A stretch of DNA of 64,000 nucleotides from Gammaproteobacteria bacterium (GCA_028293765.1 JAQGOG010000080.1:1-64000); one strand, 5' to 3'. Positions 17,499 to 27,792 are shown, numbered from the stretch's first letter. Notes: generated from the letters alone by a model not told the origin. Made by a program: numbers and translations.

Positions 17499-20381
17499 AT
17501 GCCTGAACAGGGCCGACACTTGGTGTACGAGTTTGGCGGGTGGGAGGTTGATCTCGCGCGGCGTGAACTGCGTACGTGTGGAGTTCCCGTTCCTCTGGGG
17601 GGCCGTGCGTTCCAGATCTTTGCGGTACTGGTGCAGTCGGCCGGCGAGCTCGTCACCAAGGACGAGCTCATGGCTCGTGTATGGGGCGCGATCGTCGAGG
17701 AGAACAAGCTCCAAGTCCACATATCGGCGGTTCGCAAAGCCCTGGGGACGGATCGAGGAACGCTGCGGACGTCCTTCGGTCGCGGCTATCGTCTTGTGGG
17801 AGACTGGACGATTCGCAGGGACAGCGCGCTGGCAAACCCGGTTGTTCCCGATCCGACGCGAATGCGCGTCCAGCCGTTTCTGAGCAATGTGCCCGCGGCC
17901 GGGTCTGAGCTGGTCGGCCGAACGGCTACCTTGCAGCACCTGCAGGAATTTCTCTGCGCCTACCGGATGATCACGCTGACCGGTCCCGGTGGAATCGGGA
18001 AAACCGTGCTGGCGCTGGAGGTGACTCGCCGGCTGTTGCCGGCCTTCCAGGGTGATTGTTGGCTTGCCGATCTGGTATCGCAGTCCGATCCCGGGCTCGT
18101 CGCGTCTATGGTCGCGGACGGCGTCCTGGGCTTGAAGTCAGGCGGCGAGGAGACTTCCCCGGACGCGGTCGCTCGCGCCATCGGAGGAAGGAAGCTTCTC
18201 CTGGTACTCGACAATTGCGAACACGTCATCGATGCGGCAGCGAAGCTGGCCGAAACGATCATGCGCATGTGTCCGCACGCCTGCGTGCTTGCGACGAGCC
18301 GCGAAGTCCTGCGGATCGAGGGCGAGCATGTCTATCGCGTCCCTCCCCTGGATGTGCCGCCCCAGCACGAGGAGGAACCCGGCGGCATTCTTGGACACAG
18401 CGCCGTGCAGCTTTTCATCGCCAGGACGAGAGCGTTCGACTCGGACTTCACACCGGACCGAGCAAACCTTCCGACGATCGCTGCAATCTGTCGGCGCCTC
18501 GACGGCATCCCGCTCGCCATCGAGTTTGCGGTGGCGCGCGCCGCGACGCTTGGACTTCAGCAGGTCGTGTCGCGCCTGGAAGATCGTTTCGCGTTGTTGA
18601 CGGGCGGGCGCAGAACAGCGCTGCCGCGGCATCAGGCTCTGCGCGCAACGCTCGACTGGAGCTATGAACTGCTCCCAGAGCCGGAACGGTGTCTGCTGCG
18701 CCGACTGGGTATTTTCGCCGCTGGATTCACGCTCGAGGCAGCGAACGCCGTAATGCGCGACCAGGGTCACGCCGCAGGCGTCACCCTCGAACAGATCGCA
18801 AATCTCGTCGCCAAGTCGCTTGTCACATTGGATGGATCGGCACCCAGCAGTCGCTGGCGGCTCCTCGAGACAATACGGGCATATGCGCTCGAGAAACTGG
18901 CCGAAAACGGTGAATCAGAACCGATCGCGCGCCGCTGTGCCGAATTCTTTCGCGACCTCGTCGGACCGGACACGCAGGGTTCCCAGGTACTGCCTGCCGC
19001 CGAGGAGATGGCGCGCTATGGGCGAGAGATAGACAACGTGCGCGCGGCCCTCAACTGGTGCTTCTCCTCTGCCGGAGATGTGGCGATCGGTATCGTCCTG
19101 ACGGCTGCGTACGCCCCGGTGTGGTTAGATCTGTCGTTGGTGACTGAGTGCCGTGAGCGTATCGAGCGCGCCCTGGACCGTCTCGAGTCCGAATCGAGCG
19201 TGTGCGCCATCGCAATGCGACTGCGTATTTCGCTTGGAATTGCCCTGCTTTATACGCTGGGGTTGGTAGACCGAATCAGGGTGGTCCTCGCCAAAGCGCT
19301 CGAAGCCGCCGAGAGCCTGGACGACGTAGGCGCCATGCTCGAGACTCTCTTTGCTCTGCTCAACGTATACCTCCACTCTGGAGAATGCCGTGACGCGCAA
19401 TCCGTTGCAGAGCGGTTCGCGCGCGTCGCGCTTCGCACCAGCGAGGCGGCGCTCGCTCCAATCGCATATCGGCTCACTGGCAACACTCTGCATTATGGAG
19501 GCAAACAGCGCGAAGCCCAGCACTGCTTTGAACGCATGCTGGACGCTTACGCTGCGCCTGAATATCAACGGCACACGATCTGGTCCCGCTACGATCTGCG
19601 CTTGCTGGGGCCAGCGATGCTGGCGCCGGTGCTCTGGCTGCGCGGCCTGGTGGATCAGGGTGTAACCCAAGCCCAGGCGAGCCTCGAGCAGGCACAGGTC
19701 ACGGGTCACAAACCCACACTTTGCTGGGTCCTGCATCATGGGGCGTATCCTGTCGCACTCATGACGGGTGACCTGGTTGCCGCTGGGCAGGCCGTGGCGA
19801 TGTTGAGGGATCTCGCAACGAGCCTCAGCGCCCCTTTCTGGAAAATCCTGGCGCATTGTCTGGAAGGGAAGTTGCTGATCAGGCGGGGCGAGTTCGGGAC
19901 GGGTTCGGTCCTTCTGCGGACCGCGCTCGATACGTGCGAGAGAACCGGATGGACAATGTGCTACCCGGAATTTTTGGGCGCACTGGCCGAGGGTTTGGCC
20001 GGGCGCGGACAGGTTACCGAAGCGCTCGCCACGCTCGACCGCGCCCTAGCTGCGGCGCACCGCGGCGGTGAGCGTTGGTTCGTGGCGGAACTCCTGCGCA
20101 ACAAGGGCGAGTTACTCCTCCGCGGCGCAGGCGATCAGTCTGTCCCGGCGGCCGAACGCTGCTTCTGCGAGGCGCTCGAGGTAGCCCGCGAGCAAGATGC
20201 CCTGTCGTGGGAACTGCGGATTGCCCTCAGCTTCGCCCGCTTGAGGGTCAGGCAGGATCGGCGGGACGATGCGCGACAGCTCCTCGCGCCGGTGTACAAC
20301 AGGTTCACAGAGGGCTTCGAGACACCGGATTTGCTTTTCGCCAGCGCGCTGCTTCAATCGCTGCCAGCGCGTCCCGCTTAA
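17499..20381 (+). CDS. Winged-helix / NB-ARC ATPase regulator with C-terminal repeat region
   Basis: A 960-residue STAND-type regulator. Residues 1-105 form an OmpR/PhoB winged helix (IFAVLVQSAGELVTKDEL, then LQVHISAVRKALG and FGRGYRLVG); about 130-430 form an AAA/NB-ARC module with Walker A GPGGIGKT (162-169) and Walker B LLLVLDNCEH; about 480-960 are helical TPR-like repeats. It belongs to the large predicted ATPase-regulator family of proteobacteria and actinobacteria, in which ligand binding to the repeats is thought to drive ATP-dependent assembly. AAAGG precedes the ATG by nine bases. A truncated paralogue lies at 2181-3386 on the other strand. It may regulate the efflux island, but no target is shown. 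Confidence 0.9.
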   Translation: MPEQGRHLVYEFGGWEVDLARRELRTCGVPVPLGGRAFQIFAVLVQSAGELVTKDELMARVWGAIVEENKLQVHISAVRKALGTDRGTLRTSFGRGYRLVGDWTIRRDSALANPVVPDPTRMRVQPFLSNVPAAGSELVGRTATLQHLQEFLCAYRMITLTGPGGIGKTVLALEVTRRLLPAFQGDCWLADLVSQSDPGLVASMVADGVLGLKSGGEETSPDAVARAIGGRKLLLVLDNCEHVIDAAAKLAETIMRMCPHACVLATSREVLRIEGEHVYRVPPLDVPPQHEEEPGGILGHSAVQLFIARTRAFDSDFTPDRANLPTIAAICRRLDGIPLAIEFAVARAATLGLQQVVSRLEDRFALLTGGRRTALPRHQALRATLDWSYELLPEPERCLLRRLGIFAAGFTLEAANAVMRDQGHAAGVTLEQIANLVAKSLVTLDGSAPSSRWRLLETIRAYALEKLAENGESEPIARRCAEFFRDLVGPDTQGSQVLPAAEEMARYGREIDNVRAALNWCFSSAGDVAIGIVLTAAYAPVWLDLSLVTECRERIERALDRLESESSVCAIAMRLRISLGIALLYTLGLVDRIRVVLAKALEAAESLDDVGAMLETLFALLNVYLHSGECRDAQSVAERFARVALRTSEAALAPIAYRLTGNTLHYGGKQREAQHCFERMLDAYAAPEYQRHTIWSRYDLRLLGPAMLAPVLWLRGLVDQGVTQAQASLEQAQVTGHKPTLCWVLHHGAYPVALMTGDLVAAGQAVAMLRDLATSLSAPFWKILAHCLEGKLLIRRGEFGTGSVLLRTALDTCERTGWTMCYPEFLGALAEGLAGRGQVTEALATLDRALAAAHRGGERWFVAELLRNKGELLLRGAGDQSVPAAERCFCEALEVAREQDALSWELRIALSFARLRVRQDRRDDARQLLAPVYNRFTEGFETPDLLFASALLQSLPARPA

Positions 20382-20717
20382 CTCGCGAGGTGAGGCGACG
20401 AATCGCGCAGTGCCGCGGTACGGGCGAATTTCGCACGTCGGAGAGTTCGACGCCCGGACGCCTGGACAGGTGGCTGCCTGCGCTGTTTTATTCAAGGACA
20501 ACTTTCTCCTGACGTGCTCGTAATGTTCCCGCCTTCGCCCCGACACCAACCAGCGCGAATTTGACTCCAACCGGGAACGCGAGTGAGCTGCTCGATCCTC
20601 TGGTTCGCGTTCCCACCGGGCGGTATTCACAAAAGATTCACGCGCGTTTGTAGCGAGTGGTGAGACCCTCGCGTCCGTTCGATTTCCGCTGCTCGCATCA
20701 ACCTCGAGAGGGATAGT
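20382..20717. other. Intergenic region before the phosphoesterase gene
   Basis: 336 bases without a recognisable gene. At 20503-20517 TTTCTCCTGACGTGC resembles the core of the three upstream repeats, but the rest of the element is not conserved, so it may be chance. No convincing promoter hexamers were found. Confidence 0.4.
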
Positions 20718-22640
20718 ATGTTTACAAACAACATGGGAATCTGGCGGACGAAAGTCTCCGCCTGTGCATCCGCAACCGCCCTATCTGCCTTAGGCTTGGC
20801 CGCATCAGTGAGCGCGGCGACCGGTCCGGACGACTCAGTCGATGCCATCAAGACGGCCACGCCGATCAAGCACGTCATCATCATCGTCGGCGAGAATCGC
20901 AGCTTCGATCACTTGTTCGCGACCTACGTCCCAAAGAGCAGGAAAGAGAGAGTGCTCAACCTCCTTGCGGAGAAGATCATCAATGCCGATGGCACCCCGG
21001 GGCCCAATTTTGCCAGGGCGCATCAGTACCAGATCACCTCTGCGCCGAATGGTGGAAAATTCTTCAGCGGCGCGGATTTGAAGAACAAGACGCTGTATGC
21101 CACGCTGCCGGCACCAGACGTGGGCGGAGTTGGCGCGGTGTCTCCCTATGCTCCGATTCTGAGTATCCCGGGCGGCGATCCCGGCTTACCCGCCCAGGAC
21201 CAATTTCTGTTCGCCACGGGCGGCACAGGCCTGAGCTTTACACTGGGTCCTGACACGCGCATCGCGAATGTCAACAACTTGCCGCCGGGTCCCTTCCAGT
21301 TGACCGGACCGACGATGCCGGCTGACGCCTTTACCGCGGACACGATCCATCAGTACTTCCAGATGGTACAGCAGATGGATTGCGCCATCGACAAGGAGCA
21401 CGTGTCGAAGGAAAACCCGACAGGTTGCCTCCACGATCTGCAGTCCGCGATCACCACCACGTACAGCACGCCGCCCAACGGCACGCCGCACGATAGCGGG
21501 CAGACGATGGCGTTCTTCAACATGCAGCAGGGAGATGCACCGTTTCTCAAGCTCCTCGCCGACCAGTACACGATGAGCGACAACTATCACCAGCCCGTGA
21601 TGGGCGGTACGGGCCCTGACAGCGAGCCCCTGGGCTTCGCCGACCAGGTTTTCTTCAGCGATGGCAACGGCAATCCCGCCACGCCTCCGGCGGCGAATAT
21701 CTATAATCCCGACCCGCAGGCCGGCACGCTCAATCTGTATACCCGGCGCGCGCAGTGGTTCAATTGCTCGGACGAGACCCAGCCCGGTATCGCGGCGATC
21801 ACCGGCTATCTGAAGGCGCTGCCGTACTCCGTCCAGACCAGATGCGGTGCTGGAGAATTTTGGCAGGCGGTCAACGTGAACCCAGCGTTCACACCGAAGG
21901 GAGTGGTGCAGACGGGCCTCGTCGTTCCGCCAACGACACAGCGGAGCATCGGAGACGTCCTGAGCGCCCACAACGTTTCATGGAAGTATTACGGCGGCGG
22001 ATTTAATGCGGATGGCACAAGCAGCCCATTCAACGGGAGCTACTGCAACATCTGCAACCCCTTTGAATATGAGTCCAACTATCCGTCCATGGTCGCCGAT
22101 CACATGAGGGACGTCACCGATCTATTCACGGACCTTGCGAATGGCACGCTGCCTGCCGTTGCGTATGTGAAGCCGGACGGCACGATGGACGGGCACCCAG
22201 CCTCTTCAAAGTGGAGCCTGTTCGAGGCATTCGCCAAGAACATCGTCGAGCTCGCGCAGAACAACCCCAAGCTGTGGGCCGAGACTGCGATTTTCGTCAC
22301 TGTGGACGAAGGCGGCGGCTACTACGACTCGGGTTTCATCCAGCCTGTTGATTTCTTCGGCACGGGTCCGCGCATTCCGATGATCGCCGTGTCGCCCTTC
22401 TCCACCGGCGGCCATGTCAGCCACGTCTACAACGAGCATTCTTCGGTGGTGAAGTTCATCGAGCGGAACTGGAAACTCCGCGGCACGCTCAGTAACCGCA
22501 GCCGCGACAACCTGCCCAATCCTGTGCAGGACGACGACAATGCCTACGTGCCACGCAACATGCCGGCGGTTGGCGATCTGTTCGACCTGTTCGACTTCGA
22601 TCAGCGGCACGAGGACGATGGCAGTCGCGCTCATGACTGA
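20718..22640 (+). CDS. Exported phosphoesterase (phospholipase C / acid phosphatase family)
   Basis: A 640-residue secreted enzyme of the phosphoesterase family that includes bacterial phospholipase C and AcpA-type acid phosphatases. A signal peptide ends near residue 34 (VSAATGP). The metal-site motif IIIVGENRSFDHLF lies at about 53-66, YHQPVMGGTGPDSEP near 290, and the second metal motif FVTVDEGGGYYDSG near 530. These enzymes use an alkaline-phosphatase-like metal centre to cleave phosphodiesters or phosphomonoesters in the periplasm or outside the cell. GAGAGGGA lies five bases before the ATG. The gene stands alone, convergent with the PLD-like gene across a strong hairpin. Whether it prefers phospholipids or other phosphate esters cannot be told. 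Confidence 0.88.
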   Translation: MFTNNMGIWRTKVSACASATALSALGLAASVSAATGPDDSVDAIKTATPIKHVIIIVGENRSFDHLFATYVPKSRKERVLNLLAEKIINADGTPGPNFARAHQYQITSAPNGGKFFSGADLKNKTLYATLPAPDVGGVGAVSPYAPILSIPGGDPGLPAQDQFLFATGGTGLSFTLGPDTRIANVNNLPPGPFQLTGPTMPADAFTADTIHQYFQMVQQMDCAIDKEHVSKENPTGCLHDLQSAITTTYSTPPNGTPHDSGQTMAFFNMQQGDAPFLKLLADQYTMSDNYHQPVMGGTGPDSEPLGFADQVFFSDGNGNPATPPAANIYNPDPQAGTLNLYTRRAQWFNCSDETQPGIAAITGYLKALPYSVQTRCGAGEFWQAVNVNPAFTPKGVVQTGLVVPPTTQRSIGDVLSAHNVSWKYYGGGFNADGTSSPFNGSYCNICNPFEYESNYPSMVADHMRDVTDLFTDLANGTLPAVAYVKPDGTMDGHPASSKWSLFEAFAKNIVELAQNNPKLWAETAIFVTVDEGGGYYDSGFIQPVDFFGTGPRIPMIAVSPFSTGGHVSHVYNEHSSVVKFIERNWKLRGTLSNRSRDNLPNPVQDDDNAYVPRNMPAVGDLFDLFDFDQRHEDDGSRAHD

Positions 22641-22674
22641 GGCAAGCCTGAGGGTCTCACGGGTATAAGCGCCA

Positions 22675-22705
22675 GGCGCCGGCGGGCCAGAAGCCTGCCG
22701 GCGCC
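22675..22705. terminator. Strong hairpin between convergent genes
   Basis: A 12-pair stem: nine perfect pairs GGCGCCGGC/GCCGGCGCC, then a G-U and two G-C pairs, with a 7-base loop. It lies 35 bases after the phosphoesterase stop and 71 bases after the PLD-like gene's stop on the other strand, fitting a bidirectional terminator. No T-run follows on either side, so intrinsic termination is likely but not certain. Confidence 0.6.
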
Positions 22706-22776
22706 GCACTTCAAAGGTTGCGGACAACAGCAGGTTTTGGCGTCGCCGTGGCAGTCGTTCGGTGATGCTCACCAGC

Positions 22777-24309
22777 TCATCGGGGCTCTGCACGCCCGAC
22801 GCGAGTGGTTGGGAGCCCGCGCGACCGTCGCGCATTGCGTAGGGAATGTGCCTTGATCAGCAGCGCAATAGACATCCACAAGGAAATGGTGGCAAGTGGA
22901 ATCGCGACGACGAGTGGCCACAGCACTGCCGCGATGGCGATGACGAGCAGCAACGCGCCGACGATTGCAACTAATCGCGCCTCTGTCGGCGCGAGAACAC
23001 GCTGCTCGGTGAGCGCGGCACCGACGGTGCGGCCGAGTCGCAGAGCTCCGGCGGCGGCGCGTGAAGCGCTGCCACCCTGGCCGCTCATGCCGATCGCCTC
23101 GTGGCGCGGCCTACCGTCGCCGCGATCGCGAGACTTGCGGCGCCCTCCGATGCCGGTGAATCTCACGCGGCGCCGCGAATGCAGAACGATCTCGGTCGAG
23201 TAGTCGAGATCCTCGAGGTACGTGCGCTCCATCGTCGCGGCGAACGCCTCGTTCTCCACGACCGCATCCAGCTCGTAGTTTCCAATCCAGCTCGCGACGT
23301 TCAGATTACTCGAGCCGACCCGCGCCCAATGGCCATCCGCAACCGCAGTCTTCGCGTGCAGCATCGAGCCTTTCCATTCGAACACCCGGATGCCGGCCTC
23401 GAGCAGCGGCCGGAAGCCGGCCTGCGACAGCGGACGCAGGAGCGGAATGTCGCTCGCGCCGGGCACGAGTAGACGCACGTCCACGCCGTCCAATGCTGCC
23501 GCGCGAAGGGCCTGCACATACGGTGGGACGCCAGCGAAATACGCGTCCGTGAGCCAAAGCGTCCGCCGGGCAGCGGCCGCGATGAGCTGGTCGAGACGAA
23601 AGATCCCGGTGGTGCCGGGGGCGTTCGCAACGATTCGCAGCGAGACGTCGCCGGCGGATTCGATCGCGTCGCGCGAAGCTAGCTCTTTTACTGGAATCGG
23701 AGCGCCGGTCGCCGCCCACACCTGCGCGAACGCGCGCTCGACATCACACAAGGCGGGCCCTCGAATCTCGACCCCAGTGTCGCGCCACGGCTCGATGCCC
23801 TTGACGCGATCGCCTGCCCACATGTCACCCACGCAGAGCCCGGTCACGAAGCCGACGCGGCTATCGACCGCAAGCACCTTGCGATGATCGCGATGGAGCA
23901 CGTCAAGCGGGCTCGCAAAGCGAGGCCGGTTGAAGCAGCGCACTTCCACCCCGGCATCCGCGAGCCGGCGCCAGAACTTGCCGGAGGCCTTCGCCAGCGC
24001 GCCCACCCAATCGTAGATGAGTCGAACGCGTACGCCGACGCGAGCACGAGCGGCGAGTGCTTCGGCGAACTTCGCGCCGGCGCGGTCTTCGACGATGAAA
24101 TAATTCTCGAAGTAAATCTTGTGCTGTGCCTGCCGGATGGCCTCCAGCCACACCGGATAATTCTCCGCGGCATCCTTCAGCAGCCGCACCCCGTTTCCTG
24201 CGACGAGAGGAGCGCCGGCCGCACGTGTGAACGCGCGATCCAGCAATCCGCTCTCGCGCGAATCGGACGCGGAAGGGAGAACTAACCCGGGACTTTCGCG
24301 CGACGCCAC
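22777..24309 (-). CDS. Phospholipase D / cardiolipin-synthase-like protein
   Basis: A 510-residue protein with two HKD motifs: HRKVLAVD (H142, K144, D149) and HAKTAVAD (H318, K320, D325, followed by GSSN). This is the layout of ClsB-type cardiolipin synthases, which join two phospholipids at the membrane. Unlike them, it has its hydrophobic hairpin at the C-terminus (about 455-495). A basic linker precedes that anchor. Start is GTG at 24309, supported by AGGGAAA seven bases upstream; no in-frame ATG lies early enough. Downstream of the winged-helix/TPR gene on the same strand. Cardiolipin or related phospholipid synthesis is likely; a phospholipase activity is the alternative. Confidence 0.88.
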   Translation of the reverse strand: MASRESPGLVLPSASDSRESGLLDRAFTRAAGAPLVAGNGVRLLKDAAENYPVWLEAIRQAQHKIYFENYFIVEDRAGAKFAEALAARARVGVRVRLIYDWVGALAKASGKFWRRLADAGVEVRCFNRPRFASPLDVLHRDHRKVLAVDSRVGFVTGLCVGDMWAGDRVKGIEPWRDTGVEIRGPALCDVERAFAQVWAATGAPIPVKELASRDAIESAGDVSLRIVANAPGTTGIFRLDQLIAAAARRTLWLTDAYFAGVPPYVQALRAAALDGVDVRLLVPGASDIPLLRPLSQAGFRPLLEAGIRVFEWKGSMLHAKTAVADGHWARVGSSNLNVASWIGNYELDAVVENEAFAATMERTYLEDLDYSTEIVLHSRRRVRFTGIGGRRKSRDRGDGRPRHEAIGMSGQGGSASRAAAGALRLGRTVGAALTEQRVLAPTEARLVAIVGALLLVIAIAAVLWPLVVAIPLATISLWMSIALLIKAHSLRNARRSRGLPTTRVGRAEPR

Positions 24310-24502
24310 AGATCGATTTCCCTGCAGCCCCGGTGACGCTTACAGCGTCCGGGTGCGGCAACATTGGTGCGATCCGACAGTCTACACGACCGCCCCACGT
24401 TACCTCGCCGCCAGCGCGAGCTCCGCCTCCTGAAACTTCAACACGAGCGCGCGCGTGGACCCGGAGTCGTTCGGAATGGAAGACGATAGTGCGCTTCGGC
24501 CT

Positions 24503-26086
24503 TCAGAATCCGAGCTGCGCCAGAGCTTGCAACACACGCGCTCGCATTGTGTCTGACTTCATCGGAAACGCGCGGCTGAAGTCATCTCGGGTGAGCGCAC
24601 AATTGCGCTCACGCACGTTCGCGGCCCACGACGCGGCGCGCGCTGTGTCGCCCTGCAGAGCCCGTGCCGCGGCCGCGATCATCGCAATCAGCACATGGGC
24701 CCCCGGCGAACGGGCCGCCCGTTCGGCCCACTCCGCTGCCTCCGTATCCTCACCAAGGACCATGTGAGTGAAGGCCCGTGTTCCCAACATCGCGTAGTAG
24801 AGCGGATCAATCGGGCTCAGGCGCATTGCCAGATCGACATGCCGGCGGCCCTCCAGGGCGCGACCCGCGAGCGCCTCAGTCCAAGCCAGGGCATAGATTC
24901 CCTGCGCGTAGTTCGGACTGACGCTAGTCGAGCGCTCGAGCCAGCCCAGGCTGTTGTCCAGTTTTCCCTCGAGCCAGTAGCTGCGCCCCATCGTAAAGTT
25001 GACGAACGGGTCCAGCGGGTCGAGTTCCAGTCCGCGCTCGGCGAAATGGCGCGCTCGGGCGATCTCGCCGGTAACGTCGTCCGTGTAGCGCATGAATGCC
25101 GCTTGAAAGTGGACGAACGAGAGACCAGCGTGAGCGCGTGCGAAGCATCGATCCAGCAAGATGGCGCGCTGGAAAAGGCTGGCGGCCGCGGCATTGTCGA
25201 GGCGGTTGAAACGATACATGTGTTGTAGCCCCAGGTGATAGGCGGACCATGCATCGAGATCATCCGGCACGGCGAGCCGCGCGAGGGCGGCCTCGTGGAC
25301 CGGTATCCGGATTTCCAGCGCAGCCAGGACCCGCGTCCGCATCACCTCGCGCATTGAATGCACGTCATCGATGCGCCCCGATAGGCGGTCGGCCCAGACG
25401 ATGCCCCCGTCAAGGGTATCTACGAGCTCGACAGTGACGACGAGCAAGCGATCCGAGACCTCGACCGTGCCCCAGAGGTAGTAACGCACACGGAGCAGTC
25501 GCCCGATGTCGCCGAACTCCGAATCTGAGGTGCGCAAACGGAAAGATGAACCACGAGCGGTGACCAACAGCCAGCGCAACCGGGACAGCTCCGTAATCAA
25601 TTCGTCGGGTAGCGCGCTGGCAAGTGCTGCGTAGCGCACGTGGTCCCCGACCAACCGGAACGGAAGCACCGCAAGCGACGGCCGGGAGACCGGGTCCAAT
25701 TGATGCACCGCCGCCTGGACGCCCTGATCATTCCGGGCCTCGGTGATTTCCGCAACCGAACGCACTCCCCTGCCCCGCAAGGCTCTTACCTCGCCTACGA
25801 AGCGGAACCCTCGGCGGTGAAGGGTCCTGATGAAATGCTGCGACCGTCCATCGTCGCCAAGGGCCCGACGCGCAGACTTCACCCGGCTCGCCAACGCGGC
25901 GTCCGAAACGACGCGACCGTCCCAGACTTTCTCGATGAGCTCCTCCTTCGAGACGAGGCGGTCGCGGTTCTCGACCAGCAGCGCGAGGAGTGCAAAGACC
26001 TGCGGCTCGAGGCTGCAGGCTGCGCCACCCGCCCGCAACTCGGCCGTGGCCAGATCCAGCTCGAAAGGGCCGAACTGATAGATCAT
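24503..26086 (-). CDS. Winged-helix / TPR regulator (CadC-like)
   Basis: A 527-residue protein. Residues 1-98 form an OmpR-type winged helix (LFALLVENRDRLVSKEELIEKVW is the recognisable core; it closes HRRGFRFVGEV). About 135-270 resemble the adenylate-cyclase-associated domain often linked to such regulators (SLAVLPFRLVGD, ELITELSRLRWLLVTARGSS, YYLWGTVEVSD). About 280-500 are tetratricopeptide repeats (ALAWTEALAGRALEGRR and similar). No membrane helix is evident, so it is probably cytoplasmic, unlike true CadC. Function as a DNA-binding regulator is likely, targets unknown. It lies 193 bases upstream of the PLD-like gene on the same strand. Confidence 0.88.
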   Translation of the reverse strand: MIYQFGPFELDLATAELRAGGAACSLEPQVFALLALLVENRDRLVSKEELIEKVWDGRVVSDAALASRVKSARRALGDDGRSQHFIRTLHRRGFRFVGEVRALRGRGVRSVAEITEARNDQGVQAAVHQLDPVSRPSLAVLPFRLVGDHVRYAALASALPDELITELSRLRWLLVTARGSSFRLRTSDSEFGDIGRLLRVRYYLWGTVEVSDRLLVVTVELVDTLDGGIVWADRLSGRIDDVHSMREVMRTRVLAALEIRIPVHEAALARLAVPDDLDAWSAYHLGLQHMYRFNRLDNAAAASLFQRAILLDRCFARAHAGLSFVHFQAAFMRYTDDVTGEIARARHFAERGLELDPLDPFVNFTMGRSYWLEGKLDNSLGWLERSTSVSPNYAQGIYALAWTEALAGRALEGRRHVDLAMRLSPIDPLYYAMLGTRAFTHMVLGEDTEAAEWAERAARSPGAHVLIAMIAAAARALQGDTARAASWAANVRERNCALTRDDFSRAFPMKSDTMRARVLQALAQLGF

Positions 26087-26290
26087 TGCGCTATAGGATA
26101 GATCAGGCCGGGACTTTCCAACAATCTACAGGATGCCTTCAGGGAACCTGCAAGTCTCTGCGCCACTGGTGTGTCAATTTTCGCGCCCCCGGGTCCCGGT
26201 ATGGTCCGCGACCGCGCCACGACCTTAGGAGAACATGACATGCCGCTAGTTACAACGGGGCGCCACCACCCCGCCCCCTTCACGCGTGCA

Positions 26291-26313
26291 CATCGGCACC
26301 AACGGTGCCGATG
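26291..26313. terminator. Perfect 10-base hairpin downstream of the repeat-protein gene
   Basis: CATCGGCACC and GGTGCCGATG are perfect arms around a 3-base loop, 12 bases after the stop of the gene at 26326-27579 (read on the - strand). It lies in the 239-base gap before the winged-helix/TPR gene. Position and stability fit a terminator, though no T-run follows. Confidence 0.65.
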
Positions 26314-26325
26314 ACACCGGCAGCG

Positions 26326-27579
26326 TCAGGGCATGATGACTCTGACATGGATGGCTCTCGAGGCACCAAAGGCGCCATGGTTTGCGTCCCCCATCAACAG
26401 ACCCCTGCCCCAGGGCAGCACCGCTTGGTTGTGAGTGCTGCCGTAGGCCAAAACGGTCTCTTGCAACGCGCCGTTCGTCCACTGGAACATCGTTATTCGG
26501 CAGGGAATCCCGGGGTGAGTCGGCGGGTTGCCTTCCGGCCTGGCGGGGTCGCAGGCCTGCTCTTCTTCGGCAACGAGAAAGTACGGCGCGCCGCCATTCC
26601 ACTCGCCGAGCGTTATCTGATGTACGTCACGATAGTCTGGGCCAACGTCGTGTGCGATCCACGGCCTACCGGGATCGTCGGGCTGCTCGTACCAGGTAAT
26701 TCCTCTGGGATCCGTCGTACCGCCCGGCCCCTCATGTTCGTTGGCAGCGGTGATGACGGCCTCCTTCGTAGACGAAACCCTTCCAGCGGCGAGGCTGTTG
26801 CCGACATTGCCGGGACCGATGTAGTGTTTGACCCAGTTCGCGGTGCGCGCGTTGCCGCCATGCAGCCGCGGATTCGCATACCAGAAGACATTTCCGCTGC
26901 GATCGGTGCCCACGAGATGCGGCGTGGTATTGGCTCCGATCCTGACGACCGCGACACCGTCCCCGGCGTCCGCAACGTCGTAAACGACTTGCCAGTGCTG
27001 GGGGTCGTTCTGGAACGCCACGAATTCCGGCGCTCGCAAGCTGATCGCACTTGAACAGATCACATCGATCTTGCCGTCCCCATCGAGGTCCTCGAGGAGC
27101 AGGTCGTGACAGCCGTGGTTCGGATTGATCACGTGGACCTGCCAGGGCTGAGTGACGCTCGCGGCACTGCCGCGATTCCAGGGGTTTTCGAACCAGACGA
27201 TCTGGTTGCCGATGGAGGCAACAATCCCCGGATGACTCTCGCCTGGAAATGTGATGGCTCGCGCCTGCTCGAAAGCAGCGCCACTCTTCACGATGGTGGA
27301 CCGTTTCCACGGCCCCGCCAGCTTCCCGGAAGTCGACTGATACAGGTACATGCCGCCGCGCCCGTTTCCAATGGCGACGCTGGGAAATGCCGCCGAAGTA
27401 AAGTAATCGACGACTTTTTCCAAGGGCTCGCCCAGTGGAAAGCTGTCGTCGATGACCACGTCCTGCGTGATCGATTGCGCGCCGGCCTGCCGAGGCGGGC
27501 AGATGCTCAGCGCAAGCGACACTAGCAGCAACGCCTGCGTGCATGTCCCGCGCGGATGGTTATGCACTATCGGCCACAT
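26326..27579 (-). CDS. Exported FG-GAP/VCBS-type repeat protein
   Basis: A 417-residue protein with a signal peptide (hydrophobic ALLLVSLALSI, cleavage near residue 34 after QAGA). The body looks like a beta-propeller of FG-GAP/VCBS-like repeats: LLLEDLDGDGKIDVICS is a classic calcium-type DxDGDG repeat, and related blocks recur (PSVAIGNGRGGMYLYQ, VVRIGANTTPHLVGTDRSGN, EAVITAANEHEGPGG). Such proteins often act in adhesion or as lectin-like or enzymatic propellers; no catalytic motif was recognised. Four cysteines may form disulfides in the periplasm. It stands alone, with a hairpin at its 3' end. Confidence 0.7.
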   Translation of the reverse strand: MWPIVHNHPRGTCTQALLLVSLALSICPPRQAGAQSITQDVVIDDSFPLGEPLEKVVDYFTSAAFPSVAIGNGRGGMYLYQSTSGKLAGPWKRSTIVKSGAAFEQARAITFPGESHPGIVASIGNQIVWFENPWNRGSAASVTQPWQVHVINPNHGCHDLLLEDLDGDGKIDVICSSAISLRAPEFVAFQNDPQHWQVVYDVADAGDGVAVVRIGANTTPHLVGTDRSGNVFWYANPRLHGGNARTANWVKHYIGPGNVGNSLAAGRVSSTKEAVITAANEHEGPGGTTDPRGITWYEQPDDPGRPWIAHDVGPDYRDVHQITLGEWNGGAPYFLVAEEEQACDPARPEGNPPTHPGIPCRITMFQWTNGALQETVLAYGSTHNQAVLPWGRGLLMGDANHGAFGASRAIHVRVIMP

Positions 27580-27792
27580 GATTGTTCTCAGGTAGCAGTT
27601 GTGGCCTCAGTGCCGAAAACTGGCAGCAGATCGCACGCGGGTCAAGCGGTGCCTGAGGCAGCTCGCCGGTACCCGAGCTCGTCGCTGACAAGTAACTGCG
27701 TTCCCAACACCACGCGGCATTGCGACAAACGCGACGCTGTCGACGATCAGACGATGTGCAACCAAATCTCGAAGCCACGCCTTGGGGCGCGA

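Noticed and set aside
20503-20517. Fourth copy of the upstream repeat element
   Set aside because: Only about 15 bases resemble the core; the GCGGCGATC and GGAAGATTC blocks are missing.
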